DNA from: Holacanthus passer
Taxonomy: Eukaryota; Chordata; Actinopteri; Pomacanthidae
Assembly: GCA_025331565.1 (NCBI GenBank)
Contig: JAFREQ010000003.1
Coordinates: forward strand, 1-64,000
Length of the DNA stretch: 64,000 nt
Direction: 5' to 3'
Shown: piece by piece, positions 47,801 through 57,560 of the stretch
Numbering within the stretch: position 1 is the stretch's first letter
How the letters are laid out: every line of letters begins with the position of its first letter
The notes under the pieces: model-generated
Databases searched by the model: none
Seen by the model: only the letters and a program-made list of their open reading frames with translations
Told to the model about the DNA's origin: nothing
Translations under genes and position numbers: made by a program

Positions 47801-50155
47801 ATGTTCTGAAGCTGATGAGACAAACCGAGCCTGGAGCTGTAATAACAGCACAGGACGTAACAGGTGAGCGTCTTCAACAACAGGAGATGAGAGTAAACGT
47901 GGTTCAGTCCAGCGTGAAGGGAGACATCTGTTCTGCTGTCCTTGAACCCCCCCCAGGACAAGACAGGAGTGTAGCAGAGTGGACGGACCGGGGATAGAAA
48001 TCAGACACATAACAGGGCTCCCACGGGAGGAAGCTGGTTAGCTCGTCAACAGAAGCCTGCAGCATGTGAAGCTTTGGCTGGGGTTCTGATGGGAAGATTA
48101 GCAGGGACTAACACCGTGGTAATTGAGAAAACTTTATTATAGCGCTAAGCCAGTTCAACAGGCCAGCAGGAAATTTTAGGACAGGGGGGGCTCCAGTTTG
48201 CAGCACTCATTGAAAGGCCCATCGGAAATGAAAGAGAGGAAATCTGGACGGTGAACGCAATAAAGATAACTATCCTCACTATCAACACATGGATCAGATG
48301 AGCTGAAAAAGCAGCCGGATACTCACAGCCAGTTGGCAATCATGTGCTTTCGCAATGGAAACTGTAATAAGCAATTTACATTGTTACGGCTCGCTTGGAG
48401 ACTGAGGCGGCATCACTGAAGATGCTGAAGCAAAGGACTGATGGAGGAGTGTGGAAAAGGCGGAGACTGGAAGGATGCTCTGACCAGACAGGAGACACAG
48501 AGGAAACAGATAAAACAAGCAGCCAGTTCAAAAGACTAGTTGAGACACTCAAACGTTTTCTGCTTATTATGAATTCACTTGGATGTTTGACCTTCATTCT
48601 GCTGAATTCTGTTAATTGTGCAGTTTGACACTAGAAGACTTTTCAAATCAATTTGCTCATCTTTAGGTTTTACAATGATTTTGCGACACTACAACAAAGT
48701 CCAATGCACTTTATCCAAGTGCATATGGAAACCTGAACCCTGATAATTGAGTTTTAATATTCTAACTTGTTAATTGCACTTTTTGTAGATAAAACAAATC
48801 AAAGTTTTAAATTTTATGTACGCTATGTTTTAATATGTCTTGTGGGGCTCTTCAATGGGCTTTATGAAAGGATGACAAAAGGTCAGCTAATCCAATTTTC
48901 TCACTTTCTTCTTCAAATAGGATCCAGCCTTTGAGACAAATTCCGGCAGTATTTGCCCAGATTTGGAAATATCCACCTCTGAGAGTCCTGCTTCCACACC
49001 AATGCATTGAGAGTGAAAGTAATTTTGTTTGTGGTGTTGAAAGTATTGAAAAAGCACATTCTGCAAATTCTTACTTCACTTAAATCCAGAGAAGTCTGCA
49101 GATTATCCAGTGTAACCAAGATATTGTTTTTGGAAAGAAATCCAAACAGGCTGTGGAATATTTTACATGTAATTTTGCAATTGGGAATTGTTGGGATGCT
49201 GGAGATCTCAAAACATGGACAGACACAACCCAAACTATCTTGCTTGCTACCATTAGAAGTAAGTGAGAAAATATGGACTTTTCGTTGGTGAAATTCAGAA
49301 ATTTTAAAGTCTTTTTTGGATAAAAGTGAGGCACATAAAGACAAAATGAATGCATATAAAAAACAACATTTTAAAAGCCACGCGCTTGCACACACTTGTG
49401 AACAAACACGCCAAATAACTAAAGATTATTAATCATCAAATCCGGTCTCTTTCAGTTTGAAATATGACTTTGAATAGGAAACCCTGAACCTGAATAAATC
49501 AAGGCTGGCAAACCTCTTCAGATAAACAATGTTAAACAGCTCGTCGTTGCACAAGGCCTTGCTCTGCAGGCCAACAACATTCCTGTGTGTTGGTCAATGC
49601 ATTCTTACTGCAGCAAACACAGCATCACAACCAAGAACCATGGAGATGTGTTGAATATCTTACAACAAAGGATGTTTCAGCTAAAAGATGTCTGGACGAG
49701 GAAATGTCATTATGGAATAATTCACTCTGCACTGAAAACACTGAAAGTATCTCCTCACAGTGCACTTAAAACATTTACGAGCTGTTTATTTTAACTGTGT
49801 GTTACTCAACTTACTCCCCTGAAATTTTGCAGTTGTGTTTTTTCTCACTTTTTAATGCACACAAATTTGCTTTCTAAACATGTGGCCCACACTGTGAAGA
49901 ACTGTGGTGATGTGGATGTTGTTGCACCAAAGGGAAGGGCTTGAATGCACACTGCAAAAAAATGCTTATCCATCACGGTGAACTTTTAAATTTCCTAAAG
50001 CAAGACGAGAAAGAAAAAAGGGAAGAGAAACAGCAGTGACAATTATTAAAGTATTTTTTTCTGGTTTGATTCAATAAAGCTTTAAAGTCTAAAAAAAAAT
50101 TAAAGCAAACGTGTCTTCAAATAAATTCATTTTTATATTAAATTAATTAAAGTTA
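44891..50155. other. Spacer without a supported gene
   Basis: The 47690-48010 stretch is more GC-rich, with a donor-like cag|gtgagc at 47861, but neither strand encodes a recognisable protein. Frames on both strands at 48913-49395 look random. No named repeat. Confidence 0.35.
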
Positions 50156-50163
50156 ATGCAAAT
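50156..50163 (+). promoter_or_regulatory. Octamer (POU) site upstream of avpr1a
   Basis: A perfect ATGCAAAT octamer 293 bases before the first in-frame ATG of the receptor gene. POU-domain factors bind this motif and act in hypothalamic neurons, which fits but does not prove a role here. Confidence 0.3.
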
Positions 50164-50304
50164 CGTTCCTTATTCATGCACTTATCAAGTTTGAGGGAGA
50201 AAAGGGTGTTTCAGGACTTTTCACGTCACCAAACAACTTTTTGAGGCGCTTTCTTTTTGCAGTGCATCCGCTTTACGCACGGGCTGCTTGAAATTTGACT
50301 CGAG

Positions 50305-50312
50305 TTTAAAAA
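50305..50312 (+). promoter_or_regulatory. TATA-like box, avpr1a
   Basis: TTTAAAAA, in the context gagtttaaaaaggccagaca, lies 137-144 bases before the first ATG. GC content rises sharply just after it, as at a transcription start. It is a plausible core promoter; the start site itself is not visible. Confidence 0.35.
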
Positions 50313-50448
50313 GGCCAGACAGCAGCCAGAAGTCAGAGAGCAGCCTGTTCCCTGTCTGCGAGCATCAGGTGGCTCCATATAGGGACTGCAGAGGCGCCTC
50401 TCAGCCCCTCTGGCTCGGACCTGCTCGGGCGCACAGGGGGGCCGTGCC

Positions 50449-51397
50449 ATGCGCACTCCGGACTGCGCGCTGCTCACGAGCGCGCGGAACCACACTCTGG
50501 TCTTCAGTCCCACGGATGACCTCGCGATGGGGACACCTGGAAACAGCACGGTCCACCCGAATGGATCCGACCCTTTTGCGCGGAACGAGGAGGTGGCCCA
50601 GATCGAGATCATGGTCCTGAGTATCACCTTCGTGGTCGCCGTGATCGGCAACGTGAGCGTCCTGCTGGCCATGTACAACACCAAGAAGAAGATGTCCCGC
50701 ATGCACCTGTTCATCAAACACCTGAGCCTGGCGGACCTGGTGGTCGCCTTCTTCCAGGTGCTGCCGCAGCTGTGCTGGGAGATCACCTTCCGCTTCTACG
50801 GTCCGGACTTTCTCTGCAGGATCGTGAAGCACCTCCAGGTGATGGGGATGTTTGCATCCACCTACATGATGGTGATGATGACCCTGGACCGCTACATCGC
50901 CATCTGCCACCCGCTGAAGACCCTGCAGCAGCCCACGCAGCGCTCCTACATCATGATCGTGTCCACCTGGATGTGCAGCCTGGTGCTCAGCACGCCGCAG
51001 TACTTCATCTTCTCCCTGAGCGAGATCAAGAACGGCTCGGAGGTGTACGACTGCTGGGCTCACTTCATCGAGCCGTGGGGGGCCCGGGCGTACATCACAT
51101 GGATCACCGTGGGCATCTTCCTCGTGCCCGTGCTCATCCTCATGATGTGCTACGGCTTCATCTGCCACAGCATCTGGAAAAACATCAAGTACAAGAAGAG
51201 GAAAACGATGGCCGGAGCCGCGAGCAAGAACGGGATCATTGGGAAGAGCTCGGTCAGCAGCGTTACAACAATATCCAGAGCCAAGCTGAGGACTGTGAAA
51301 ATGACTTTTGTGATAGTTTTGGCCTACATCATCTGCTGGGCGCCGTTTTTCACGGTGCAGATGTGGTCGGTGTGGGATGAAAACTTCCAGTGGGCTG
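50449..51397 (+). CDS. avpr1a: V1a-type vasotocin/vasopressin receptor, exon 1 (TM1-TM6)
   Basis: This Gq-coupled plasma-membrane receptor binds vasotocin, the fish vasopressin. From the first ATG the spliced protein is 410 residues; from a second in-frame ATG at 50527 it is 384. Exon 1 encodes residues 1-316. Visible marks are N-glycosylation sequons (N14, N32, N38 and N195); RNEE at 45-48, whose Arg matches the ligand-binding R46 of the mammalian receptor; D96 in TM2; the C123-C202 disulphide pair; DRY at 147-149; LKTLQQP in loop 2; DCW and [10 protein letters not shown] before TM5; and CWAPFF (296-301) in TM6. LSTPQYF, YGFICH and the exon 2 tail fit V1a better than V1b, V2 or oxytocin receptors. 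Either fish V1a paralogue (avpr1aa or avpr1ab) is possible. The exon ends in phase 1 at a consensus GTGAGT donor. Confidence 0.95.
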
Positions 51398-52214
51398 GTG
51401 AGTGCTGCGGAAATACAACTAGAAATGAAGCGATCGTGACTAAATTTTAAAACTCATACAGATTTAAAAATGATGCGATGAATAGACAAAAATGACAGCA
51501 AAGAAAAAGCACTTGTATATGTGGCACAAAATGGGAACCGTGCGTAAAAATGTCCAATTGCGCACAGCTTTTACGCACGGATTTATTTGGCACACAAAAC
51601 TAAAAATATGCGTAAACAGTGTAAACAAGAAAAAATACAACAAAAAGAAAAATGTTTAAACTGATTTATTGTTTGCAAATCACTTTATTTACAGGAACTA
51701 GTCGAGTGCACCAATGTGAGCCTTTAAAATTCAAATTTCAACCCAAAAATGTTCCACTTAAAATTAAAAAGGGGTAATGAGATATTTTTATTTTAGTCCC
51801 CCCTTTTTTTCAGAATTTCAGACTCTTCAGCCACCACCTTTCACTTCAAACCAAGTTTAGTCTTAAGTCATGTCTAAAGTATTATATCGTGACACAAAAA
51901 TACTGTGATTGGTCTAAAAGGTTTGATTTTCTTCAGGTTATTTTGCTTCATGAACTTCTCTTCGACAGAGTCAAGACAGACACAGATTACTTCAGTAAAG
52001 TCAACAAAATGACACTGAATTCAAAAAGTCTTGACATAAATTTGATTTGTAGCAGAAACTCTCACTTTCTCAACTTGTGCTTTTGACGGATTTTCTCTTC
52101 TTCAAAGAAAGATTTCCACACCAGATCGGACACCAGGCGTTTCTGCAGCCAAGCCTGCACCAGATGTTTTGCAGATTAATCATCCTTTTCCTCTTTGCTC
52201 TCTCTGTTCTCCAG
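51398..52214 (+). other. avpr1a: avpr1a intron between TM6 and TM7
   Basis: GTGAGT at 51398 and a pyrimidine-rich acceptor (tctctgttctccag) ending at 52214; 817 bp, phase 1. An intron at this position, just before TM7, is typical of the vasopressin/oxytocin receptor family. It is AT-rich, in contrast to exon 1. If retained, the frame would end at 51448-51450, truncating the receptor before TM7. Confidence 0.9.
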
Positions 52215-52498
52215 ATTCTGAGAACACAGCGGTGACTCTGTCTGCGCTCCTCGCCAGTCTCAACAGCTGCTGTAACCCCTGGATATACATGATCTTCAGC
52301 GGTCACCTCCTCCAGGATTTTGTGCACTGCTTCTCCTGCTGCCTCAAAATGAACACGGACTTCAAGAAGGAGGACTCGGACAGCAGCCTCCGCAGGACAA
52401 CGCTGCTGACGAAGATGACCAACAGGAGCCCGACCGGCAGTTCAGGCAACTGGAGAGAGCTGGACAATTCTCCCAAAACCTCCATCCAGGCGGAGTAA
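52215..52498 (+). CDS. avpr1a: V1a-type vasotocin receptor, exon 2 (TM7 and C-terminal tail)
   Basis: Encodes residues 317-410, with D317 split across the junction. TM7 carries [11 protein letters not shown] (NPxxY motif at 337-341), then the helix 8 start SGHLLQDF. A cysteine pair at 358-359 is the usual palmitoylation site. The tail is Ser/Thr-rich with [10 protein letters not shown] and DNSPKTS, which parallels the C-terminus of mammalian V1a (NRSPTNSTG, then DSPKSS) and supports the subtype. The stop TAA is at 52496-52498. The Ser/Thr clusters are likely targets for kinases and arrestin. Confidence 0.95.
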
Positions 52499-52598
52499 AC
52501 ACACAGCCGGGCAACTCTGTTCACTGGGGTGTGGCATCAAAGACACACACACAGTATCAACTCATCTTAATGTCCCCAAACTCTAAAACTATAAAGCA

Positions 52599-52604
52599 AA
52601 TAAA
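52599..52604 (+). terminator. avpr1a: Proximal polyadenylation signal, avpr1a
   Basis: AATAAA 101 bases after the stop codon. Its use is uncertain; a longer 3' untranslated region may run past 53.8 kb to another AATAAA at 54191-54196. Confidence 0.45.
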
Positions 52605-53329
52605 ACCGTGGAAAACAGGAGGAAATATGATGTAGGACAGAAAATATGGACCCATTACATCTGCCTTGTTGTATTTTGCATGTTCCTTTTCACATGACCT
52701 CAACAAAAATATTAGAAAATCATTGGGAAAGAGAGTGAAATTTGCAAATACTTATAACTCTGTTTTTATATCCACATTGTTTCCAAAAGCACTAAATACT
52801 GACAGTTGTGCTTTTCATCATTTTGCTGAACACTTGAAAACTCGACAACCCCAAGTAGTCAAGCAGATTTTTTTTTGGACTCCCAACATGATTCTTTTCA
52901 ATGCTTTTAAAAGAAAAGCTCTTTTCCAGGAATGCTGATGCTTTTACTGGAGCTTGTGTGTAATGTGCGGCGCAGCCAAACACCCCTTCCTGTTTGAGTG
53001 TTTACAAAGATAAAACTTTACATAGCGGCCAGGAGGTGTGCGGCGGTGGAACCGACTCTTCCAGACCACACGTAACCGAAGCAGTCACCTCATCCTTTGA
53101 GCTTGGCTTTTTATTTTGTTTTTCTCTGAGCCAGATTTTAGTGGCTTATGTAAAAAAAAAAAAGGAATCTTTACTTTGAACTGTCAAAAAATGAGAAATA
53201 ATGGGTATAAGGTTAAGGCTGCATTTATTAATCAGGGCCTTGCATGCTTCCATGTTTTTCTGATTATTGCATGTTGGAGCAGGAGGTTGTTTGTGTGGAT
53301 CCCCTGAATGTTTGCTTCTGGATGGGATT

Positions 53330-53331
<2 letters not shown>

Positions 53332-53370
<39 letters not shown>
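53332..53370. repeat. (CA)n microsatellite in the possible avpr1a 3' UTR
   Basis: An uninterrupted CA run of about 19 units, the longest dinucleotide run in the window. The flanking frames on both strands are products of this repeat. Confidence 0.95.
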
Positions 53371-53372
<2 letters not shown>

Positions 53373-53726
53373 GGGCTTGGGGTTGGCAGGGGTTTTGATA
53401 AAGTGAGATTTTGCCACAGCTGGAGGAGTCCACCTACCGACCCACACACCCCCTCCCATGGATTTCACAAAATGCTGGGGAGAAGTTCTCACATTCCACT
53501 CGCTCTACATCAACACGCTTCCTGAGATTTTTTTTTTTCTCTGACATCCTGCACCATTGGGGGTGGTGGCGGTGGGTGGTGCTGTTTCTTGGCTTGATTT
53601 GCACTCCAGACGAAAACAATTTCCTGCACGTTAATGTGAAGCGCCGGTTGTCAGACCACCATGAGAACCCCACAAGAACATGTATGTAATGTATGAAGGT
53701 ATTTCTATCTGAGTGTGTAGTATATT

Positions 53727-53778
53727 TGTACATAAAAGGCACGTAAATATCTGTAAATAGGAGTAATATATGTAAATA
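53727..53778 (+). promoter_or_regulatory. Cluster of three Pumilio-type sites (TGTANATA)
   Basis: TGTACATA at 53727-53734 and TGTAAATA at 53752-53759 and 53771-53778. These match the RNA consensus UGUANAUA of PUF proteins, which control mRNA stability and localisation. They lie about 1.2 kb after the avpr1a stop codon, so they matter only if the transcript extends this far. Confidence 0.4.
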
Positions 53779-54190
53779 TGTCCAACGTGAATTCTATTTG
53801 TCTGTAATGGCTTGTGCACATTCAAAATAATCAAAATATCCTATAAATATATGTTGAAATATACATATTGATGCACTGAAGACCGAACTGGCTGAGTCTC
53901 CTGTTTTCACAACCTCGGCACACAGGATTTCACAGTTTATACTTCATGCAGTTGCTACACATCCATATAAATCTCTGGTGTTATTTTTGCTGAAAATTGA
54001 GCAATGTTGAACTTTTCTAGCCAATCTAAGCATTTACAACCTGCCAAACTCTGGACTGACCACCCACTTGAAAATAATGTGAAAAAGAAGTTCTGTTAAT
54101 GAGAGACTTGCTGTCCACCTCCACACATCTTATAATACATGAACAGATCTGCTCAAAATGTCAATGTACCTTTAACTTTCAAATATAACA

Positions 54191-54196
54191 AATAAA
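54191..54196 (+). terminator. Possible distal polyadenylation signal
   Basis: AATAAA in AT-rich sequence 1.7 kb after the avpr1a stop. A candidate distal end for a long 3' untranslated region that would include the Pumilio-type cluster. Confidence 0.3.
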
Positions 54197-54356
54197 ATTG
54201 CTTGTTCAGTTTGTTGCTGGATCATCATCAACATCATTGCATTAAAGGGTCATTCCACCTATATTACCAGACAAACATATTTCTCGCTCACTTTTATTAG
54301 CTCAGGTTTTCCAAAACAAAGGACATGGACAGAATTTAGTTTGTGGAGCTTCATTT

Positions 54357-54634
54357 AAAGGAATATTTGGACATTTTGGGAAATACTCTTCACTTTCTTT
54401 CCCAGAGTTAGATACAAAGTTAATATTGTCATGTCCATGATAAATATGATGCCAGCAGCTGGTTCGTTTAGCTTAACATAAAGTTGCAAAGTTCACTTAT
54501 TAACATGTTATATCTTGGTTGTTTTTATCAAAAACTGAAGTGTAAACTTGTCTGGTTGAGGATTTATGTGCCTGACTATTTCTTGGCCAGGAGCAGTGAC
54601 TGCCTGGAGTCTTTTCATCGCTGTGAGTTGACGA
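54357..54634 (+). repeat. Teleost interspersed repeat (GACATTTTGGGAAATAC type)
   Basis: The phrases ggacattttgggaaatactc, cagcagctggttcgtttagc, ttaacatgttatatcttggt, ctgactatttcttggccagg and gcagtgactgcctggagtc occur in the order known from a very abundant teleost repeat. Non-coding, plus orientation. Confidence 0.65.
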
Positions 54635-57483
54635 CCAGCTGAGACTAAACATACAGGAGAGAACATTTTAGTTGTTGAGCTTTAAAGGTTCAGACAGGTG
54701 GTTTTGTTACATTAGGATGAAGCAGTCAGTCAATGATCAGTTGACAGTTTCTTTGACGTTGACATTTTTATTGAAAAGAGGTGTTGTTCTATTTTTTAAA
54801 TCTTATTTTTCAATATCTCGAGCAGCACAAGACAAATTCACCTCACTGTATTATGTACTGGGGAGACAGATAAACAAATATCTCAACATTTGGCAAATCT
54901 GCATGACTTGACACCACTTGAGCTTAGTGAGAAAACATATTTGTAATTCGAGCGATCTGACGCTTCAACTATCTGTTAGAATCCATCAGGAGAGCGACAT
55001 AATCTCATTTGGTTATTTAATGATATTACTGTCTAACTGAATTATCATAATCTTCTGTTTCTTGCTGAAAACATGTGTTAGAAATCATAATTGTGTAATG
55101 TAATAATGACTTCATCCAGTTTTTCAGCCTTTTTTGCATCATTAGCTAAATTGAACATTTTTAACATATAATGAGCGATTATAGCTGCATGTTATATTTT
55201 TCTGCTATTGCACATTGTTCTGTTCTGGTGTTTTTGAAGGTTTCCCTTAAACCCTCCCCAAACCCCATGATCCTCCATGGTTCAGTTTATCTCTGACCAT
55301 CTGGCTTTGTAACGGATCCAGTAGTCAGATCACAGAGATGTATGGGAGGGGAAGTCCTACAGGAAATTACGTGAGTTCTTCAAATATAGAAAAGTAAGAA
55401 CTGTCATAAAGGATGGAGGTGGTTATTGTCAGCAATAAAAAGAATAATCATGGCATCAGGAGGAGGAGCAGAAGGAGCATTGCTGTAGCTGGACATATCT
55501 CAAATTCCCAGTCTAGCACCAGCTCTGCATCTCATTAGACACGCCAATCATTAAGCAGCAAGCCTCCCAAAGGCTGTCCCTGCTAATATGATCTGGACTA
55601 AGGCCATCAGTCACAGTCTAGACGAAGGAGGCAGTGATTGAGCTTCTTTGGAGAGTTAGAAAAAGTTAGACAGCCAGAAAACAGATGGATCTTATTGTAT
55701 GAAGACGTAAAACAAGAAGCAATGTTCAATACATTTCTTTGCTTTCTTTTGCACTTTATGAAAACGCGGGAGAAAAAATTAATGAGAAAAACTATTTCAC
55801 TGTATAGTTTCTCATCCGTACAGCATGTAGTGAGCTGCCGAGATGACTGGAGTAGGAGAGATCGGTCTGACAGGATGCTGCGAAGAGCAACAGCAACAAA
55901 GACCTTCATATTCTTTGTGTGTGTCATGTACAAATACCTCCGGCGAAAACACAGGAGGCGAGAGGTCAAAGAAAGAAGCAGGATTGAACATTAGCTGCAC
56001 ATGCACATGAAGGTTGTTGTTCCCCGTCACACCTCTGAAGAGTCACTTCACACAGACTCATCTCTCGTCTCTCAGGCATGAAAGATGACTTCAAGAATCA
56101 GTTTCCTCCAACTTCTGGGCTGGATGCAACATTGCTTAATGCTATTCTTTAGGCTAGAAAAACATTTTGATCGTGCATTGCGTGGGACTAACGCCAAGAA
56201 GATCCACGCTTCCTTTCTTAGCGAGTAAACAACTTCCATTGTGTTTTCCTGACAGGAAACAAGTCCTGTTTTCTGTCTATCTGGACAATCATGTCCACAG
56301 CTGGCTTCCGTCCACCTGACACCCTGGCCTTTTCCTCAGCCCAATACAGACCCTGTTATTGGCCGACCAGCATAAACAAAACAAGATTTAAAAAGAAGTC
56401 AGATATGTGTTGGCAAAGTTTTCATTTTTTGGACTTTCGTTGGTCACCGTTCTTTCGGGACTCTGATCAGAGGAGTTAGACGAGCGAATTACACGCAACT
56501 TCCTGCTCCATTGTTCTCCTTCCATCGTCCTCAAAAACACATATTTCTGCTACTATTGTGTTGTTTAATCGCTCCCCAGATGTCATTCATGTCACACAAA
56601 CGGGTACACAAATCTGGAACTCCATCAAACGTTATTGTCCGAGACTCGTCACGTGGGGCCGGCGGTGTGAGGAAGGCAGGGTAGAAAGAAAGGTGAAGAA
56701 CAATTGGAAAATAATCCACAATATCAGTTTTTGGAGCAAAGAAAAATGACTGTGTATAAAATCTTGTCCCCTGAGGAAACAATAAATGCTGCTGTATAGC
56801 TTGTCCCAGATTATCTATCCAGAAGAGGTTTGCTTAACATAGCCATTTTTTTTCCTTGGTGAGATACGCTGTCATCGAAACTGTTTTGCTTCGCAGAATC
56901 TGTGTACAGTTGTTTGCCTCTTGTCTACTTCCAGTCTCAGCTGTCAGCATGTTTTTTGGGTCGGCTCACTCTCTATAAGTTATTGTTTCCTACCAGCAAA
57001 GGCTTTTCTTCCTGGTATTTGTAGACGAGGTCCTCGAAAGGGGGACTGCTCATATTACAAAGGAAAACAGAATTAGTTGTTAACTGAAGTAAAATACAAA
57101 TAGATAAATACTATAAAACTAGAAACAATCCCTTGAGTAGCTGAAAACTGGCAAGTAAGTATGACAACACCTTACTACTGGCAATGATGGAGGTTGAATA
57201 ATACTCTCAATAAATCACTTAAGCAAACAATGAAAACATGTTAAATCTCAGTAACTGGACCTAAAGATGATTTTGTCAAACTATGATTCCCAAAGTGGAG
57301 AATTACTCTTCACACTGAGTGCATACTGTACCAACATATGTCTTTTTCATTTAATAAATCAATTTGATATTTTGATATGCTCTGGTACACTGACTATTAC
57401 ATGCTATAAAAAAGAATAATATGTTAAAGAGGATACACTATGGTCACAGATGATGAGGATTTTCTTGAAACACCAACATCATA
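54635..57483. other. Spacer without a supported gene
   Basis: Two overlapping frames of about 120 codons on opposite strands at 55607-55994 are the longest open stretches, but neither resembles a known protein or has splice support. Confidence 0.35.
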
Positions 57484-57560
57484 GTTGGTAACATGCATGT
57501 TAGCATCCTAAGGTTTGCACAATATCAGCATTCAGCTCAAGGTGAACATACACAGAGGTA
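57484..57560 (+). repeat. High-copy interspersed repeat, 5' part, copy 4
   Basis: The sequence catgcatgttagcatcctaa, then gtttgcacaatatcagcatt and cagctcaa resembles the 'GTTAGCATGCTAA ... TTAGCTCAA' segment that precedes the repeat family seen at 3693. Confidence 0.45.

Noticed and set aside
50226..51168. Long minus-strand frames (186 and 255 codons) and a second plus frame across avpr1a exon 1.
   Set aside because: These are by-products of the GC-rich receptor exon. They are His/Asp- or Arg/Pro-rich with no domain, while the chosen frame has every hallmark of the receptor family.
53146..53525. Several frames of 60-95 codons on both strands.
   Set aside because: They are created by the (CA)n microsatellite (runs of Thr-His or Cys-Val).
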